Source: Alphaproteobacteria bacterium (lineage in GTDB: Bacteria > Myxococcota_A > UBA796 > GCA-2862545). Taken from it: a stretch of 64,000 bases of DNA. The stretch covers positions 1 through 64,000 of the forward strand of contig JACKEQ010000010.1 of NCBI GenBank assembly GCA_020632885.1. The letters run 5' to 3'. A program made the translations under genes and the position numbers. This document shows, in pieces, positions 51,824-60,877 of this stretch (its first letter is position 1; each line of letters begins with the position of its first letter). The notes beneath the pieces are model-generated. The model saw only the letters and a program-made list of their open reading frames with translations. It was not told where the DNA came from and made no database searches.

Positions 51824-54800
51824 ATGCATTTCCCCCGTCCCCTCGCCCTCCTCGCCCTCGTCGCCTGCGGGTCGACGCCTCCCGCGCCCACCGAGGAGCC
51901 GCCGCCGCCCGCCAACGAGGCGCCCGTCGTGGTGGTGCCGGACGCGCAGATCGCGGACAGCGGTGCGGACGTTCAGCTCACGGGCACCGCGACCGACGTG
52001 GACGGGACGGTCACCTCGCTCGCGTGGACCCAGGTGGAGGGTCCCCCCGTGACGCTCGCCCAGGACGCGGGCACCGTGGACCTCGTGGCTCCCGAGGTCG
52101 AGGAGCCCACGCTGCTCGTGTTCGAGCTCACGGCCACGGACGACGACGGGGCCACGGACGCCGGCCGCACGACCGTGTACGTCCGCGCGCTGCCGGACCC
52201 CGTGGGCCCCACCGCCGAGGCCGGGCCGCCCCAGGTCGTGGACGAGCAGACCCCCGTGCAGCTCACGGGCACCGCGAGCGACGACGGGACCGTCGTGCGC
52301 ACCACGTGGACCGTGGTTGCCGGCCCCAGCGTGACCCTCCAGGGTGCGGACACCCTCACCCCGACGTTCACCGCGCCCGCCGTGACCACCCCGACGACCC
52401 TGCTGGTGCAGCTGGAGGTCGAGGACGACGACGGTCTGTCGAGCACCGACGCGACCCCCGTCGTCGTCCAGCCCGTCAACGCCCTCCCCGTGGTGGACGC
52501 AGGACCCGATCAGGCCGTCCTGGCGGGCGCCTCGGTGGGGTTGGCGGCCAGCGCGTCCGACACCGATGGGTCGATCGTGACCCTGGCCTGGACGCAGATC
52601 TCCGGTCCCCCGGTCACCCTCGACGACCCCGCGTCCCTCACGCCCGGCTTCACGGCCCCCTCCCCGCTCGTCGCCACCGACATCGTGCTCGAGCTGCAGG
52701 CCGTCGACGACGAGGGAGGCGCGGCCCGCGACCAGGTCGTCATCTCGGTGGGAGCGGCCTCCGACGGCAACACGCCGCCCACCGTGGACGCCGGCCCCGA
52801 CCAGGAGGTGCCCGAGCAGGCCGCCGTCACGCTCGTGGGGACCGCGACCGACACCGACGGCACGGTGGCGTCCACCACCTGGACCCAGGTGAGCGGTCCG
52901 CCCGTGGTCCTCACCGACACCGGCGCGCTGTCGACCGGCTTCATGGCACCCGCCCTGGCGCGTCCCGAGGTCCTCGTGTTCCGGCTCGAGGCCGTCGACG
53001 ACGACGGGGCCCTCTCGGCGTCCACCGTCGCCGTTCGCGTGGAGCCCGTGAACACGGCCCCCTCCGTGGATGCGGGGGTCGATCGGCCCGCCGTGGAGGG
53101 CACCGCGGTCACCCTGGCCGGCGTGGCGTCCGACAGCGACGGATCCGTCGTGCGCACCGCGTGGACCCAGGTGAGCGGGCCCACCGTCACCCTCGACGAC
53201 CCGTCCGTCCTCGCGCCGTCCTTCACGGCTCCACCGGCCGTCCTGCCCGTCGTCCTCGTGTTCGAGCTGGAGGCCGAGGACGACGAGGGTGCGGTGGCCT
53301 CCGACCGCGTCACCGTCACCGTCGAGCCCGCCGCCGCCGCCAACCAGCCGCCGTCCGTGTGGGCGGGCGCAGACCAGCGTGTCGCGAACGCGGGTGTGGT
53401 CACCCTCGTCGGCACCGCGGAAGACCCCGACGGCACGGTGGTCGCCGTGGCCTGGACCCAGGTCGCGGGCCCTGCCGTGACCCTCACGGGTGCCGACACC
53501 CTCACGCCCGGCTTCGTCGCGCCCGACGTGGCCTGCGCCGTCTCCCTCGTGTTCGAGCTCGAGGCCATCGACGACCTCGGCGCCACCCGCACCGACCGGG
53601 TCGCCGTGACCGTGGAGGGCGACCTCGCCACGGTCCAGACGCTCCCCTTCCATGCCGACCTGGAGACCAGCCAGGGCGCGCTGCTCGCGGAGGGCGGCGT
53701 GTGGGAGTGGGGTCCGGCCACCGGCGGACCCGCGCGCGCCTGGGACGGCGTGAACGCATGGGCGACCGTGCTGGCCGGGAACTACGGCTACGATCAGCAC
53801 GCCTGGCTCTGCCTGCCCGCCATCGACCGCGCAGGGGCCGGCGGGGCCGTGCTCTCCTTCCGCATGTGGGCGTCCCACGCCGCGGGTGACGCCACCCGGG
53901 TCGAGGCGCTGCACCCCGAGCAGGGCTGGGTGGTGCTGGAGGACGTGCGACCCGCGTACGACCGCTCGAGCCCCGTCGGTTGGGGCGCGGTGGGCCAGGT
54001 GCCGAAGTACGACCTCGTCACGGTCGGGGTGCCCGACGAGCTGCCCGATCCCGTGCGCCTGCGCGTCGCCTTCCACTCCGACGGCGCGTGGCTGGCCACG
54101 GGCTCCTACCTGGACGACCTCCGCGTGGACCTCGAGTCCAGCGACCCCGATGGGGACGGCGTCTCCGGCGTCCGGGGCGAGATGGACACGCTGGGCACCG
54201 ACCCGTTCATCGCGGACACCGATCGCGACGGCGAGCTCGACGGCGAGGAGGTTCTCGCGGGCACCGATCCCCTCGACCCGTCCGACCTCACCGGCGCGCC
54301 CGTGGTGACCGCGCCCATCGCCTGGGACTTCGAGACCGACGCGGGGGCCTTCGTGTCCGAGGGCGGCATCTGGGAGCACGGCACGCCGTCGTCGGGCAAC
54401 GGGCTCGCCCACAGCGGCGTGAACGTCTGGGGCACGACGCTCGGCGGCAACTACCCGCACGACGCACGGTCGTTCCTCTACCTGCCCGACGTCGACCTCG
54501 GCAGCCTCGCGGACCCCACCCTCTCCTTCCGGATCTGGAGCCGCATCGCGGACGGGGACGCCGTGTCCGTGCAGATCCACGACCCCGTGGACGGCTGGGT
54601 CGTGCTGGCGCCCGTCACGCCGGCCTTCACGCGCACCGACGCCCTCGGGCAGAGCGGCTTCGGCTCCATCGGGCGCGATCAGCACTACGAGCTCGCGGGG
54701 TTCTCGCTGGCACCCTGGGCCGGCCAGACCGTGCGCCTGCGCCTGTCGCTGCACACCGACGGCGCCTGGGTCGGCGCGGGAGCGCTGATCGACGACGTCT

Positions 54801-56326
54801 CCATCCAGGACGAGCTCTCGGACCCCGACGCCGACGGGCTCCCCGGCGTGCTCGGGGAGTGGCTCGGGTTCGGCACCGATCCGTTCCTGGCGGACAGCGA
54901 CGGCGACGGCGACACCGACGGCGACGAGGAGTCTGCCGGCACCGTCTCCCTCGACCCTGCCGACCACAGCGGCGCGCTGCCCCTCCTCCCGGGCGACCGT
55001 TTGGCCTTCGAGACCGACGACGGCGGCTGCGCGTCCGAGGGCGAGGGCTGGGAGTGGGGCACCGTGGGCTCGGGGCCCCTGCACGGCTGGGACGGCAGCA
55101 ACGGTTGGGCCACGAACCTCACGGGCAACACGTCCCACGACCACCGCACCAGCCTCTTCCTGCCCCCCGTGGACCTCACCACGGCCGTCGACCCCGTGCT
55201 CTCGATGCGCGTGTGGTCCCGCCATGCAGCGGGAGACGCCACGTACCTGCAGGCCTGGGACCCCGACAGCCGCGCGTGGGTCTCCCTCACCCCGGAGCAA
55301 CCGCCCTACGACGCCACCGGGGGCGAGAGCCTGCCGGGCTGGCGGACCCTCGGGTACCGCGACGGCTACGTGCTCGCCGCCTTCCGCCTGGCGGACTTCA
55401 CGGGCGAGGTCGTCCGGCTGCGGTTGCGGGCCGCGATGGACGGGAGCTGGCTCGGTCCGGGCACGTACATCGACGAGATCCGGCTCGACGAGGAGACCGC
55501 GGACCCCGATGGGGACGGGCTCGCCGGCATCCTCGCCGAGACCGCCCTCCGCGCGGACCCGTACGTCGCGGACACCGACGGCGACGGGGTGGACGACGGT
55601 CAGGAGCTCGCGGACGGCACCCTGCCCCACCATCCCTCCGACTGGCTGGGTGGGCCCGTGTGGTCCGTGGGCACGCGCGAGACCCTCACGCTCGACGACG
55701 GCGGGCTCTCCACCCTCGGCGACCTCTGGGAGTACGGTGCGCCCGCACAGGGCCCGCTGGCGGGCTTCAGCGACGACCGGGCCTGGGCCACGAGCCTCAC
55801 CACGGACCACGGCCACGACCGGGACGAGGCGCTCTACCTGCCGCCGATCGACCTCTCTGGCGCCGTGAGCCCTTCCCTGTCGATGCGGACGTGGTTCGCC
55901 CTGAACAACGACGCCATGATGCTGGAGGTCTGGGACCCCGTGCTCGGCTGGACCCACCTCGGCGGTGTGACGCCGGCGTACAACACCACCGATGTCTTCG
56001 GGTACGCCGCCTGGCGGCAGCCCTCCGGGCGGGACCTCTGGGACCTCGTAGGCGCGGATCTCTCGCTGTACGCGGGCCAGATCGTGTACGTGCGCGTGGT
56101 GTTCCGCTCCAACGACAGCTGGCTGGACGCGGGTGTGTTCCTGGACGACCTCGCCGTGGAGGAGGAGGGCGCAGACCCCGATGGCGACGGGCTGTTCGGC
56201 GTGCTGGACGAGCGCGGGACCTACGGGACGGACCCGTTCCTGGCGGACACCGACGGCGACGGCACGGACGACGGCGCGGAGGTCACGGCGGGCACGGATC
56301 CCCTGGACCCCGCGAGCCACCCCTGA
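51824..56326 (+). CDS. Large modular surface lipoprotein (PKD-like and four C-terminal modules)
   Basis: This 1500-residue protein has a signal and lipobox ALVAC (Cys15). Residues about 28-600 are six PKD/Ig-like units of about 95 residues, each with VDAGPDQ-like start, LTGTATDxDG, AWTQVSGP and FTAP features. Residues about 605-1500 are four homologous modules of about 225 residues. Each begins with an ETDxGG-type strand and xWEWG/xWEYG, has a WATxLxGNxxHD motif, a jelly-roll-like body ending in DGxWLxxGxYxDD, and closes with DPDGDG and DTDGDGxxDGxE calcium loops. It probably forms a long calcium-stiffened adhesin or structural fibre. GGAGGTCCC precedes the ATG. Confidence 0.9.
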   Translation: MHFPRPLALLALVACGSTPPAPTEEPPPPANEAPVVVVPDAQIADSGADVQLTGTATDVDGTVTSLAWTQVEGPPVTLAQDAGTVDLVAPEVEEPTLLVFELTATDDDGATDAGRTTVYVRALPDPVGPTAEAGPPQVVDEQTPVQLTGTASDDGTVVRTTWTVVAGPSVTLQGADTLTPTFTAPAVTTPTTLLVQLEVEDDDGLSSTDATPVVVQPVNALPVVDAGPDQAVLAGASVGLAASASDTDGSIVTLAWTQISGPPVTLDDPASLTPGFTAPSPLVATDIVLELQAVDDEGGAARDQVVISVGAASDGNTPPTVDAGPDQEVPEQAAVTLVGTATDTDGTVASTTWTQVSGPPVVLTDTGALSTGFMAPALARPEVLVFRLEAVDDDGALSASTVAVRVEPVNTAPSVDAGVDRPAVEGTAVTLAGVASDSDGSVVRTAWTQVSGPTVTLDDPSVLAPSFTAPPAVLPVVLVFELEAEDDEGAVASDRVTVTVEPAAAANQPPSVWAGADQRVANAGVVTLVGTAEDPDGTVVAVAWTQVAGPAVTLTGADTLTPGFVAPDVACAVSLVFELEAIDDLGATRTDRVAVTVEGDLATVQTLPFHADLETSQGALLAEGGVWEWGPATGGPARAWDGVNAWATVLAGNYGYDQHAWLCLPAIDRAGAGGAVLSFRMWASHAAGDATRVEALHPEQGWVVLEDVRPAYDRSSPVGWGAVGQVPKYDLVTVGVPDELPDPVRLRVAFHSDGAWLATGSYLDDLRVDLESSDPDGDGVSGVRGEMDTLGTDPFIADTDRDGELDGEEVLAGTDPLDPSDLTGAPVVTAPIAWDFETDAGAFVSEGGIWEHGTPSSGNGLAHSGVNVWGTTLGGNYPHDARSFLYLPDVDLGSLADPTLSFRIWSRIADGDAVSVQIHDPVDGWVVLAPVTPAFTRTDALGQSGFGSIGRDQHYELAGFSLAPWAGQTVRLRLSLHTDGAWVGAGALIDDVSIQDELSDPDADGLPGVLGEWLGFGTDPFLADSDGDGDTDGDEESAGTVSLDPADHSGALPLLPGDRLAFETDDGGCASEGEGWEWGTVGSGPLHGWDGSNGWATNLTGNTSHDHRTSLFLPPVDLTTAVDPVLSMRVWSRHAAGDATYLQAWDPDSRAWVSLTPEQPPYDATGGESLPGWRTLGYRDGYVLAAFRLADFTGEVVRLRLRAAMDGSWLGPGTYIDEIRLDEETADPDGDGLAGILAETALRADPYVADTDGDGVDDGQELADGTLPHHPSDWLGGPVWSVGTRETLTLDDGGLSTLGDLWEYGAPAQGPLAGFSDDRAWATSLTTDHGHDRDEALYLPPIDLSGAVSPSLSMRTWFALNNDAMMLEVWDPVLGWTHLGGVTPAYNTTDVFGYAAWRQPSGRDLWDLVGADLSLYAGQIVYVRVVFRSNDSWLDAGVFLDDLAVEEEGADPDGDGLFGVLDERGTYGTDPFLADTDGDGTDDGAEVTAGTDPLDPASHP

Positions 56327-56330
56327 CGCT

Positions 56331-56921
56331 TCACCGATCGAGGTAGGCGCACACCCCGTCGAACATGGACGCCGTGCCGAGCGACTCGCCGGTGGTGGCG
56401 TCGAAGCGCGCGAGGAAGTCGTCGCCGGGTCCGGGGAAGGCGAGGACCTGGCGGCCCTTGCAGTCCACGAGCTGGTAGCCGCCGTATGCGGGCGTGCCGG
56501 AGAGTGCCCCGAGCGCGGCGCATCGATCGGGGGACACCGTGTCGAGGGCATCCAGATGGGACTGCGCGTGGGCGAAGTTCGCCTGGTTGCAGCGGCTGGA
56601 GACGAAGCCCCCCACCGGGCCGGGCAGCCAGCCGAGCACCACGAGGCCCGCCGCCAGGTAGAAGCCCGTCCGGTCGCGGGGCTCGCGGGTGAGGAAGAGC
56701 ACGAAGGCGAACGCGGGCCAACCGATGCAGCCACCGAGGGTGACGATCAGCCCGACGAAGTCGAACATCCCGGTGCGCCAGGGCGAGAGCAGCCCCACGA
56801 TCACGGCGCAGACGGAGATGCCGGCCGCGATGAGCCCACGCCGCCGGACATCTGCGGAGCGCATGAGGGCGATGGCCAGGCCCACCGCGACGAGGGCGAA
56901 GAACAGCGGACCGCCGGGCAT
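56331..56921 (-). CDS. Membrane protein of unknown function
   Basis: This 196-residue protein has four hydrophobic helices in the first 110 residues (PLFFALVAVGLAIALM, GLIAAGISVCAVIVGLL, FVGLIVTLGGCIGWPAFAF, GFYLAAGLVVLGWLPG). The soluble C-terminal 85 residues carry four Cys (SSRCNQAN, DRCAALG, DCKGRQV, DGVCAYL) that could form two disulfides outside the membrane. AGGAGGAGCC precedes the ATG. It converges on the surface-protein gene with 4 bases between stops. No family is recognised. Confidence 0.7.
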   Translation of the reverse strand: MPGGPLFFALVAVGLAIALMRSADVRRRGLIAAGISVCAVIVGLLSPWRTGMFDFVGLIVTLGGCIGWPAFAFVLFLTREPRDRTGFYLAAGLVVLGWLPGPVGGFVSSRCNQANFAHAQSHLDALDTVSPDRCAALGALSGTPAYGGYQLVDCKGRQVLAFPGPGDDFLARFDATTGESLGTASMFDGVCAYLDR

Positions 56922-56998
56922 GGCTCCTCCTGCAGACCCCCCGTACCCCCAGAGCCCGTGGCCGGCGAACCGCGGTATCGTTCGATTCGGGGGGGACC

Positions 56999-58519
56999 AT
57001 GGAGCCCAGGACCTACAGGTTCAGGCCGCCGCGGCGCGCATGGGCGGGCTGGGTCGTCGCTGCCGTGGTGTCGACGGTGGCGGCAGCGGGCGCCCATCAC
57101 CTCGTTCCCGACCTGCACGCGTACCAGGCGAGCCTCCCGCCCTGCGCGCCGGTGGGCTGCGTCCCCGACACCTGGCGAGGGCTCGACGAGGCCTCGTTGC
57201 CGGAGGGCTGGGTGCGCCTCAGTGACGCCTCGGGTGCGGAGTCGGTGAGCTGGTGGTTGGAGCACCGCCCCGAGCTCCACTTCGGACCCCGGAAGAAGCC
57301 GGTCCGCGGCAATAGGCCCCGCACCCACGCGGAGACGTCGTGGTGGCCGGCATTCCGTGAGGCGCGCGCCGATCTCGAGGCGGCGGAACGGTCGTGGAGG
57401 AGGTGGCGCGCGCTCCCGCTCCTCGGGCTGCTCGTCCCTCCGGTCCTGCTCCTGGTCGGCCTCCTGTCCCTGCTGATCGCCCTCTCCCGCGCGCGGTGGA
57501 CCCAGGTCGTCGTGGGACCCGTGCTGGTGGTCGGCGACCGCGTCGTGCCCGACGTGCCCGCCCTCCGAAGCGCCCTGGCCGAGCTGCGCGGACGCGACTT
57601 CCTGGGTCCCGAGCGCGAGGTGCTCCAGGCGGCGACGGACGGCGTGCCACAGAGCGACGTCCACACGCTGACCGTCCATCCCAGCAGGGTCGCCTGGCTG
57701 CCCCTCGTGCTGCTCGGCTGTCTGCTCCTCCTCGCGTCGGGGCTCGCGCATCTGGACCCCACACCGTCACTGCCCCGCGGCTGGGCCGAGATCCACGACC
57801 CCGACACGCTCTACGCGCGCCGGGCAGGCGACGAGACGCCGCTCCACACGGTGGGCGACTGGTTGCGGGTCCGGCCCGACCTCCCCGCGGGTGTCGGGCT
57901 CCCAGAGCGGGTCCCCTACGCGCACGTACGCGGCGTGCGGGAGGTGGAGTGGCCCGCGTTCCTCGAGGCGCGCTCGGTCCTCGTGTACGGGGGCTACCTC
58001 CCCGCACGGTCGCGCTCCTCCTGGTTGCTGGGGGCCGGGGTGCTCCTCGCACTGCTGGGACTGGTGCGGGCGCGTCCGGTCCGGGTCCGCCAGGAGGCCG
58101 CCCAGCACCTGCAGTCCGACGTCTGGGTCTTCGAGCACCCCGACGAGGGACGACGCGAGTGGCGTCTCGCGGCCGCTGGGGTCCCAGGCGCCCTGGTGCT
58201 ATGGCCGCTCGGCGTACCGGCCGTGCTGACCGGGCTCGTCGCGGCCATCGCGCTCACCACGGTCCTGCTGGGGGTCGGGCACCGCCGGCGCGCCCGACGC
58301 GTCGAGCTCACCGCACATCACGTCCGAATCGACGGCGTGTCCTACGGGCTCGACGACACCTCCGACAGCGTCGTCCTGGACGCCCTCGCCAGGCTGGAAG
58401 CCCTCGGGCTGGTCGGTGAGTGGCGCGAGGTGCGCGCTCGGGTCACGGCAGCCCTCGAGCAGCGGAAGGCCCTCCCCGACCGTCCGGACGCCCGGCAGGC
58501 CCTGCAGTCCCTCCGCTGA
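56999..58519 (+). CDS. Multi-span membrane protein with internal duplication
   Basis: This 506-residue protein has an N-terminal helix (AGWVVAAVVSTVAAAGA), a paired helix at about 140-163 (LPLLGLLVPPVLLLVGLL), further helices at about 225-245 and 340-355, and a last pair near 395-425. Two extracytoplasmic segments resemble each other: WWPAFREARADL in the first and EWPAFLEARSVL in the second, each preceded by a GW and a Pro/Arg-rich stretch and followed by a helix. This suggests a duplicated unit. The C-terminal 75 residues are cytoplasmic and charged. The start sits after GGGGGGGACC. The function is unknown. Confidence 0.7.
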   Translation: MEPRTYRFRPPRRAWAGWVVAAVVSTVAAAGAHHLVPDLHAYQASLPPCAPVGCVPDTWRGLDEASLPEGWVRLSDASGAESVSWWLEHRPELHFGPRKKPVRGNRPRTHAETSWWPAFREARADLEAAERSWRRWRALPLLGLLVPPVLLLVGLLSLLIALSRARWTQVVVGPVLVVGDRVVPDVPALRSALAELRGRDFLGPEREVLQAATDGVPQSDVHTLTVHPSRVAWLPLVLLGCLLLLASGLAHLDPTPSLPRGWAEIHDPDTLYARRAGDETPLHTVGDWLRVRPDLPAGVGLPERVPYAHVRGVREVEWPAFLEARSVLVYGGYLPARSRSSWLLGAGVLLALLGLVRARPVRVRQEAAQHLQSDVWVFEHPDEGRREWRLAAAGVPGALVLWPLGVPAVLTGLVAAIALTTVLLGVGHRRRARRVELTAHHVRIDGVSYGLDDTSDSVVLDALARLEALGLVGEWREVRARVTAALEQRKALPDRPDARQALQSLR

Positions 58520-58584
58520 CACGCCATCCACGTTCACACAGGAACGATCGGGAACCACGGGGCAACCGCGAGGTCAGGGGTTCC

Positions 58585-58943
58585 ATGCTCGCTGCCCTCC
58601 TCTTCCTCCCTCCCCCACCCCCGACCTGCGCGTCGTGCACGCGCGAACCGTCACCACGTGCGAGGGCATGGGGGACGACCTCCTGCGCCCGCAGGTCGTC
58701 GTGTGGCCCGAGGGCTACGAGGTGGCCAGGGGGGTCACGCCGGGGATCTGCACGCACGACCTCGAGGTCGTGGGCTCCATGCTGGACGCATGGCGAGGTG
58801 ACCCCGCCGTGGCCGACACCGTGCACGTGCTCATCGTCGACGACGGCCTGCCGCTCCAGGGCATGATCGCCGTGCTCGACGTGGCTGGCGAGCGCTTCGG
58901 TGACGTGGCCCTGGGTGCGACGAACCGAGCGATGCGCCCCTGA
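58585..58943 (+). CDS. Small exported protein, apparent frameshift in C run
   Basis: ATG 58585, preceded by AGGTCAGGGG, opens a signal-like start MLAALLFLPPPPP but runs into a nonsensical frame. One extra base within the C-rich tract (58609-58622) would join it to the frame that ends at 58943 with ordinary protein text (VVWPEGYEVARGVTPGICTH, VHVLIVDDGLPLQGMIAVLD). The body alone could start at GTG 58635 (102 residues) or ATG 58668, but neither has a clear site. A Cys in each of TTCEG and GICTH could form a disulfide. The function is unknown; the frameshift may be a sequencing error. Confidence 0.5.
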
Positions 58944-58964
58944 GCCCTCAGCGGTCCTGAGGGC
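58944..58964. terminator. Hairpin between convergent genes
   Basis: GCCCTCAG (58944-58951) and CTGAGGGC (58957-58964) form a perfect 8-bp stem with loop CGGTC. It begins right after the stop of the rightward gene and contains the stop codon of the leftward gene at 58948, so it can serve both strands. There is no T run. Confidence 0.6.
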
Positions 58965-59238
58965 GGAGCCACCGGCCCCCGTCGTCCACGAACCGCACGG
59001 TCTCACCGTCCCAGTCGGCCTCCAGGACGGGACGCAGGTACACGAGCCCCCCGAAGCAGACGTCGTTCCAGCGCCGATCGCTCGGCGGGAGCCCGAAGGT
59101 CTCGTCCAGATCGTCGAGGAGGTTCGTGAGCACGTCGGCGTCGATCTCCTCCTCGAACAGGGGCTCCAACGTCGGGGTGCCCAGGTGGTGGTCGGCGATC
59201 TGCCCGAGCACGTCTGCAGCGAGGTTCGTGAGTCGCAT
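58948..59238 (-). CDS. Small acidic cytoplasmic protein
   Basis: This is a 96-residue protein with no signal or membrane segment. It has an acidic helix (LFEEEIDADVLTNLLDDLDE) and a C-terminal half with Trp and Arg (RRWNDVCFGGLVYLRPVLEA). GGAGGCCCC precedes the ATG at 59238. The stop codon lies inside a terminator-like hairpin shared with the convergent gene. No family is recognised. Confidence 0.65.
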   Translation of the reverse strand: MRLTNLAADVLGQIADHHLGTPTLEPLFEEEIDADVLTNLLDDLDETFGLPPSDRRWNDVCFGGLVYLRPVLEADWDGETVRFVDDGGRWLRPQDR

Positions 59239-59283
59239 GGGGCCTCCGGACAGGTATCGCCCGAGGCCCACGATACGCCACGA

Positions 59284-59916
59284 TCAGGCGGCGATCTGCA
59301 GCGTCTGGTTCACCCGGTCGAGCTGCTGGGCCGCCTGGGCGACGGCCGGACGCAGCCGCGAGCTCGCGTACTCCACCGTGTTCACGTCGTACAGCGCGCC
59401 GAAGTCCGGACGCCGGCCATCCGTGGGGAACTGCGCGGCGCGCAGGGCCTCGCCCGCCTCGGGCCAGAGGAGCGCGGCCTCGCGGATACCGTCGAAGGCC
59501 TCCGTGAGGTTGCGGGCCGCATCGAGGATCTCGGGATTGATGACCAGCTGCCGTTCGCGGCCACTGCCCTCGGTGACCACGGGGCGCTGGAGAGGCGTGA
59601 GCGACGCGAGCATGGCGAGGTGAGCATCCAGGAGCTGCGTCCGTGCGCGTTCGCGGGCCTTCTCGGGCGGTAGGGCGGCGAGCTGCTCGAGGTGCTGGGC
59701 CTGGCGCCGGTGCTCCCACCCGTCACCCTGCTCGTAGCCACAGTCCGTGCACACCCATGCGACCGGATAGCGCTGGATGAGGTCCCTCCCGCCGCACGCC
59801 ACGCAGACCTCGGAGCCGATGGGGTGGGCGAATGCTTCGGCGTACCGCTGCGCCCGTGCGCTGGCGACGACGGCGCTGATGGCCAGGAAGATGAGCGTAC
59901 CGATCAGACTGTTCAT
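59284..59916 (-). CDS. Membrane-anchored zinc-ribbon protein
   Basis: This 210-residue protein has an N-terminal anchor (MNSLIGTLIFLAISAVVASA), then a zinc ribbon with CVACGG and CTDCGY pairs (residues about 38-60), and then long helices that could form a coiled coil (HRRQAQHLEQLAALPPEKAR, and the C-terminal RPAVAQAAQQLDRVNQTLQ). The ribbon sits close to the membrane on the cytoplasmic side by charge. GGAGG precedes the ATG. It diverges from the lipoprotein gene at 60047. The role is unknown. Confidence 0.7.
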   Translation of the reverse strand: MNSLIGTLIFLAISAVVASARAQRYAEAFAHPIGSEVCVACGGRDLIQRYPVAWVCTDCGYEQGDGWEHRRQAQHLEQLAALPPEKARERARTQLLDAHLAMLASLTPLQRPVVTEGSGRERQLVINPEILDAARNLTEAFDGIREAALLWPEAGEALRAAQFPTDGRRPDFGALYDVNTVEYASSRLRPAVAQAAQQLDRVNQTLQIAA

Positions 59917-60046
59917 GGCGAGCCTCCTTTGGTGGGCGCCCTCTCGCCCGCGGACACCGCCGGGCCAACGTCACGATGCGATCGTTACATCCGGGCGTAC
60001 CCGCCCAGGCCGGGCGCACACCGCCGGCAGGATGGTAGGTTCGCAC

Positions 60047-60610
60047 ATGCTCGCCGCGCTGCTCCTCGGGTGCCCGAAGGCCACGCCAGGCCACCGCGAC
60101 ACGTGGGCGCCACAGCCCCTCGACCGCGTGGAGTGGCATGCCGACGGGCGCGTGCTGCGCGTGAACCGCTGGCTGTACGACACCGTCGGCGGAGGCATGA
60201 AGCGCTTCCCGGAGGGCTGGGAACACGCGAGCTACAGCCCTGGCGGCCGTCGCGCCGTACAGATCACCCAGACCACCCTGTTCCACCACACGGGACGCGT
60301 GATGGACGCCATGCCCGTCGGGGACGACGCCGCGGTGGGCTGGTTGGACGACGACCGGCTGCAGCTCGTGGACGCCGAGGGCTGCTGGACGGTCGATCTG
60401 CGCACCGAGAGCCGCGAGCCCGCGCCGTGCACGCCCTTCCCACCCCGCCCACACGGGCCGATCGAGCGCGAAGGGGTGGCGTGGGACGCCGTGCACGCCC
60501 GCTACGGCTGGTCGGAGACCTTCAAGGTGTGCTGGGGGAGCCCGGACCTCTTCGAGTGCTCGCCCTGGTTCGACCGGTCGGGTGCCGCCGAGCGCGGAGA
60601 CGGCCCGTAG
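60047..60610 (+). CDS. Small predicted lipoprotein
   Basis: This 187-residue protein starts MLAALLLGC, with a lipobox Cys at residue 9; an ATG five codons earlier would only add MVGSH. The mature part has repeated strands of the propeller type (VEWHADGRVLRVNRWLYDTV, GWLDDDRLQLVDAEGCWTVD) and Cys at several points. GGTAGGTT at 60034-60041 is a possible minus-ten, so close to the start that the transcript could be almost leaderless. No family is recognised. Confidence 0.65.
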   Translation: MLAALLLGCPKATPGHRDTWAPQPLDRVEWHADGRVLRVNRWLYDTVGGGMKRFPEGWEHASYSPGGRRAVQITQTTLFHHTGRVMDAMPVGDDAAVGWLDDDRLQLVDAEGCWTVDLRTESREPAPCTPFPPRPHGPIEREGVAWDAVHARYGWSETFKVCWGSPDLFECSPWFDRSGAAERGDGP

Positions 60611-60611
60611 G

Positions 60612-60839
60612 CTAGCCGGCCAGCGCCAACCAGCCTTCGACGCCGATCTTCACCGCGAGGAGAAGGAACGGCAGGGCATGATAGAAGAGGTCGAACCAGT
60701 CCAACGGCCGCTTCAGGGTGCCTTCGCGGAGCATCTTCAGCTTCTCGACGATGTGGGGCGGCGCGAAGGGCGCCAGTCCCAGCGTGAGGCAGGCGAAGAT
60801 CAGGAGGCCCCAGGGGAGCTGATGGATCCACTCGACCAT
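60612..60839 (-). CDS. Small two-helix membrane protein
   Basis: This 75-residue protein has two hydrophobic helices (PWGLLIFACLTLGLAPF and HALPFLLLAVKIGVEGWLAL) around a charged loop PPHIVEKLKMLREGTLKRPL. The loop pattern with LGLAPFxPPHxxEKLxMLxxGxLxRPxDWxDLxxH is shared by short proteins often labelled RND transporter in databases, although they are far too small to be one. The function is unknown. It lies antisense to neighbouring genes, with its stop 2 bases past the lipoprotein stop. Confidence 0.7.
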   Translation of the reverse strand: MVEWIHQLPWGLLIFACLTLGLAPFAPPHIVEKLKMLREGTLKRPLDWFDLFYHALPFLLLAVKIGVEGWLALAG

Positions 60840-60877
60840 GCCCGTCCCTATCCAGGGACCGGCGGATAGACCGCACC

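Noticed and set aside
51233..56734. A very long open frame (about 1830 codons) on the minus strand
   Set aside because: Only its last 171 codons match a protein family (GNAT). The rest is antisense to the repeated surface-protein gene and is open only because GC-rich codon use suppresses stops.
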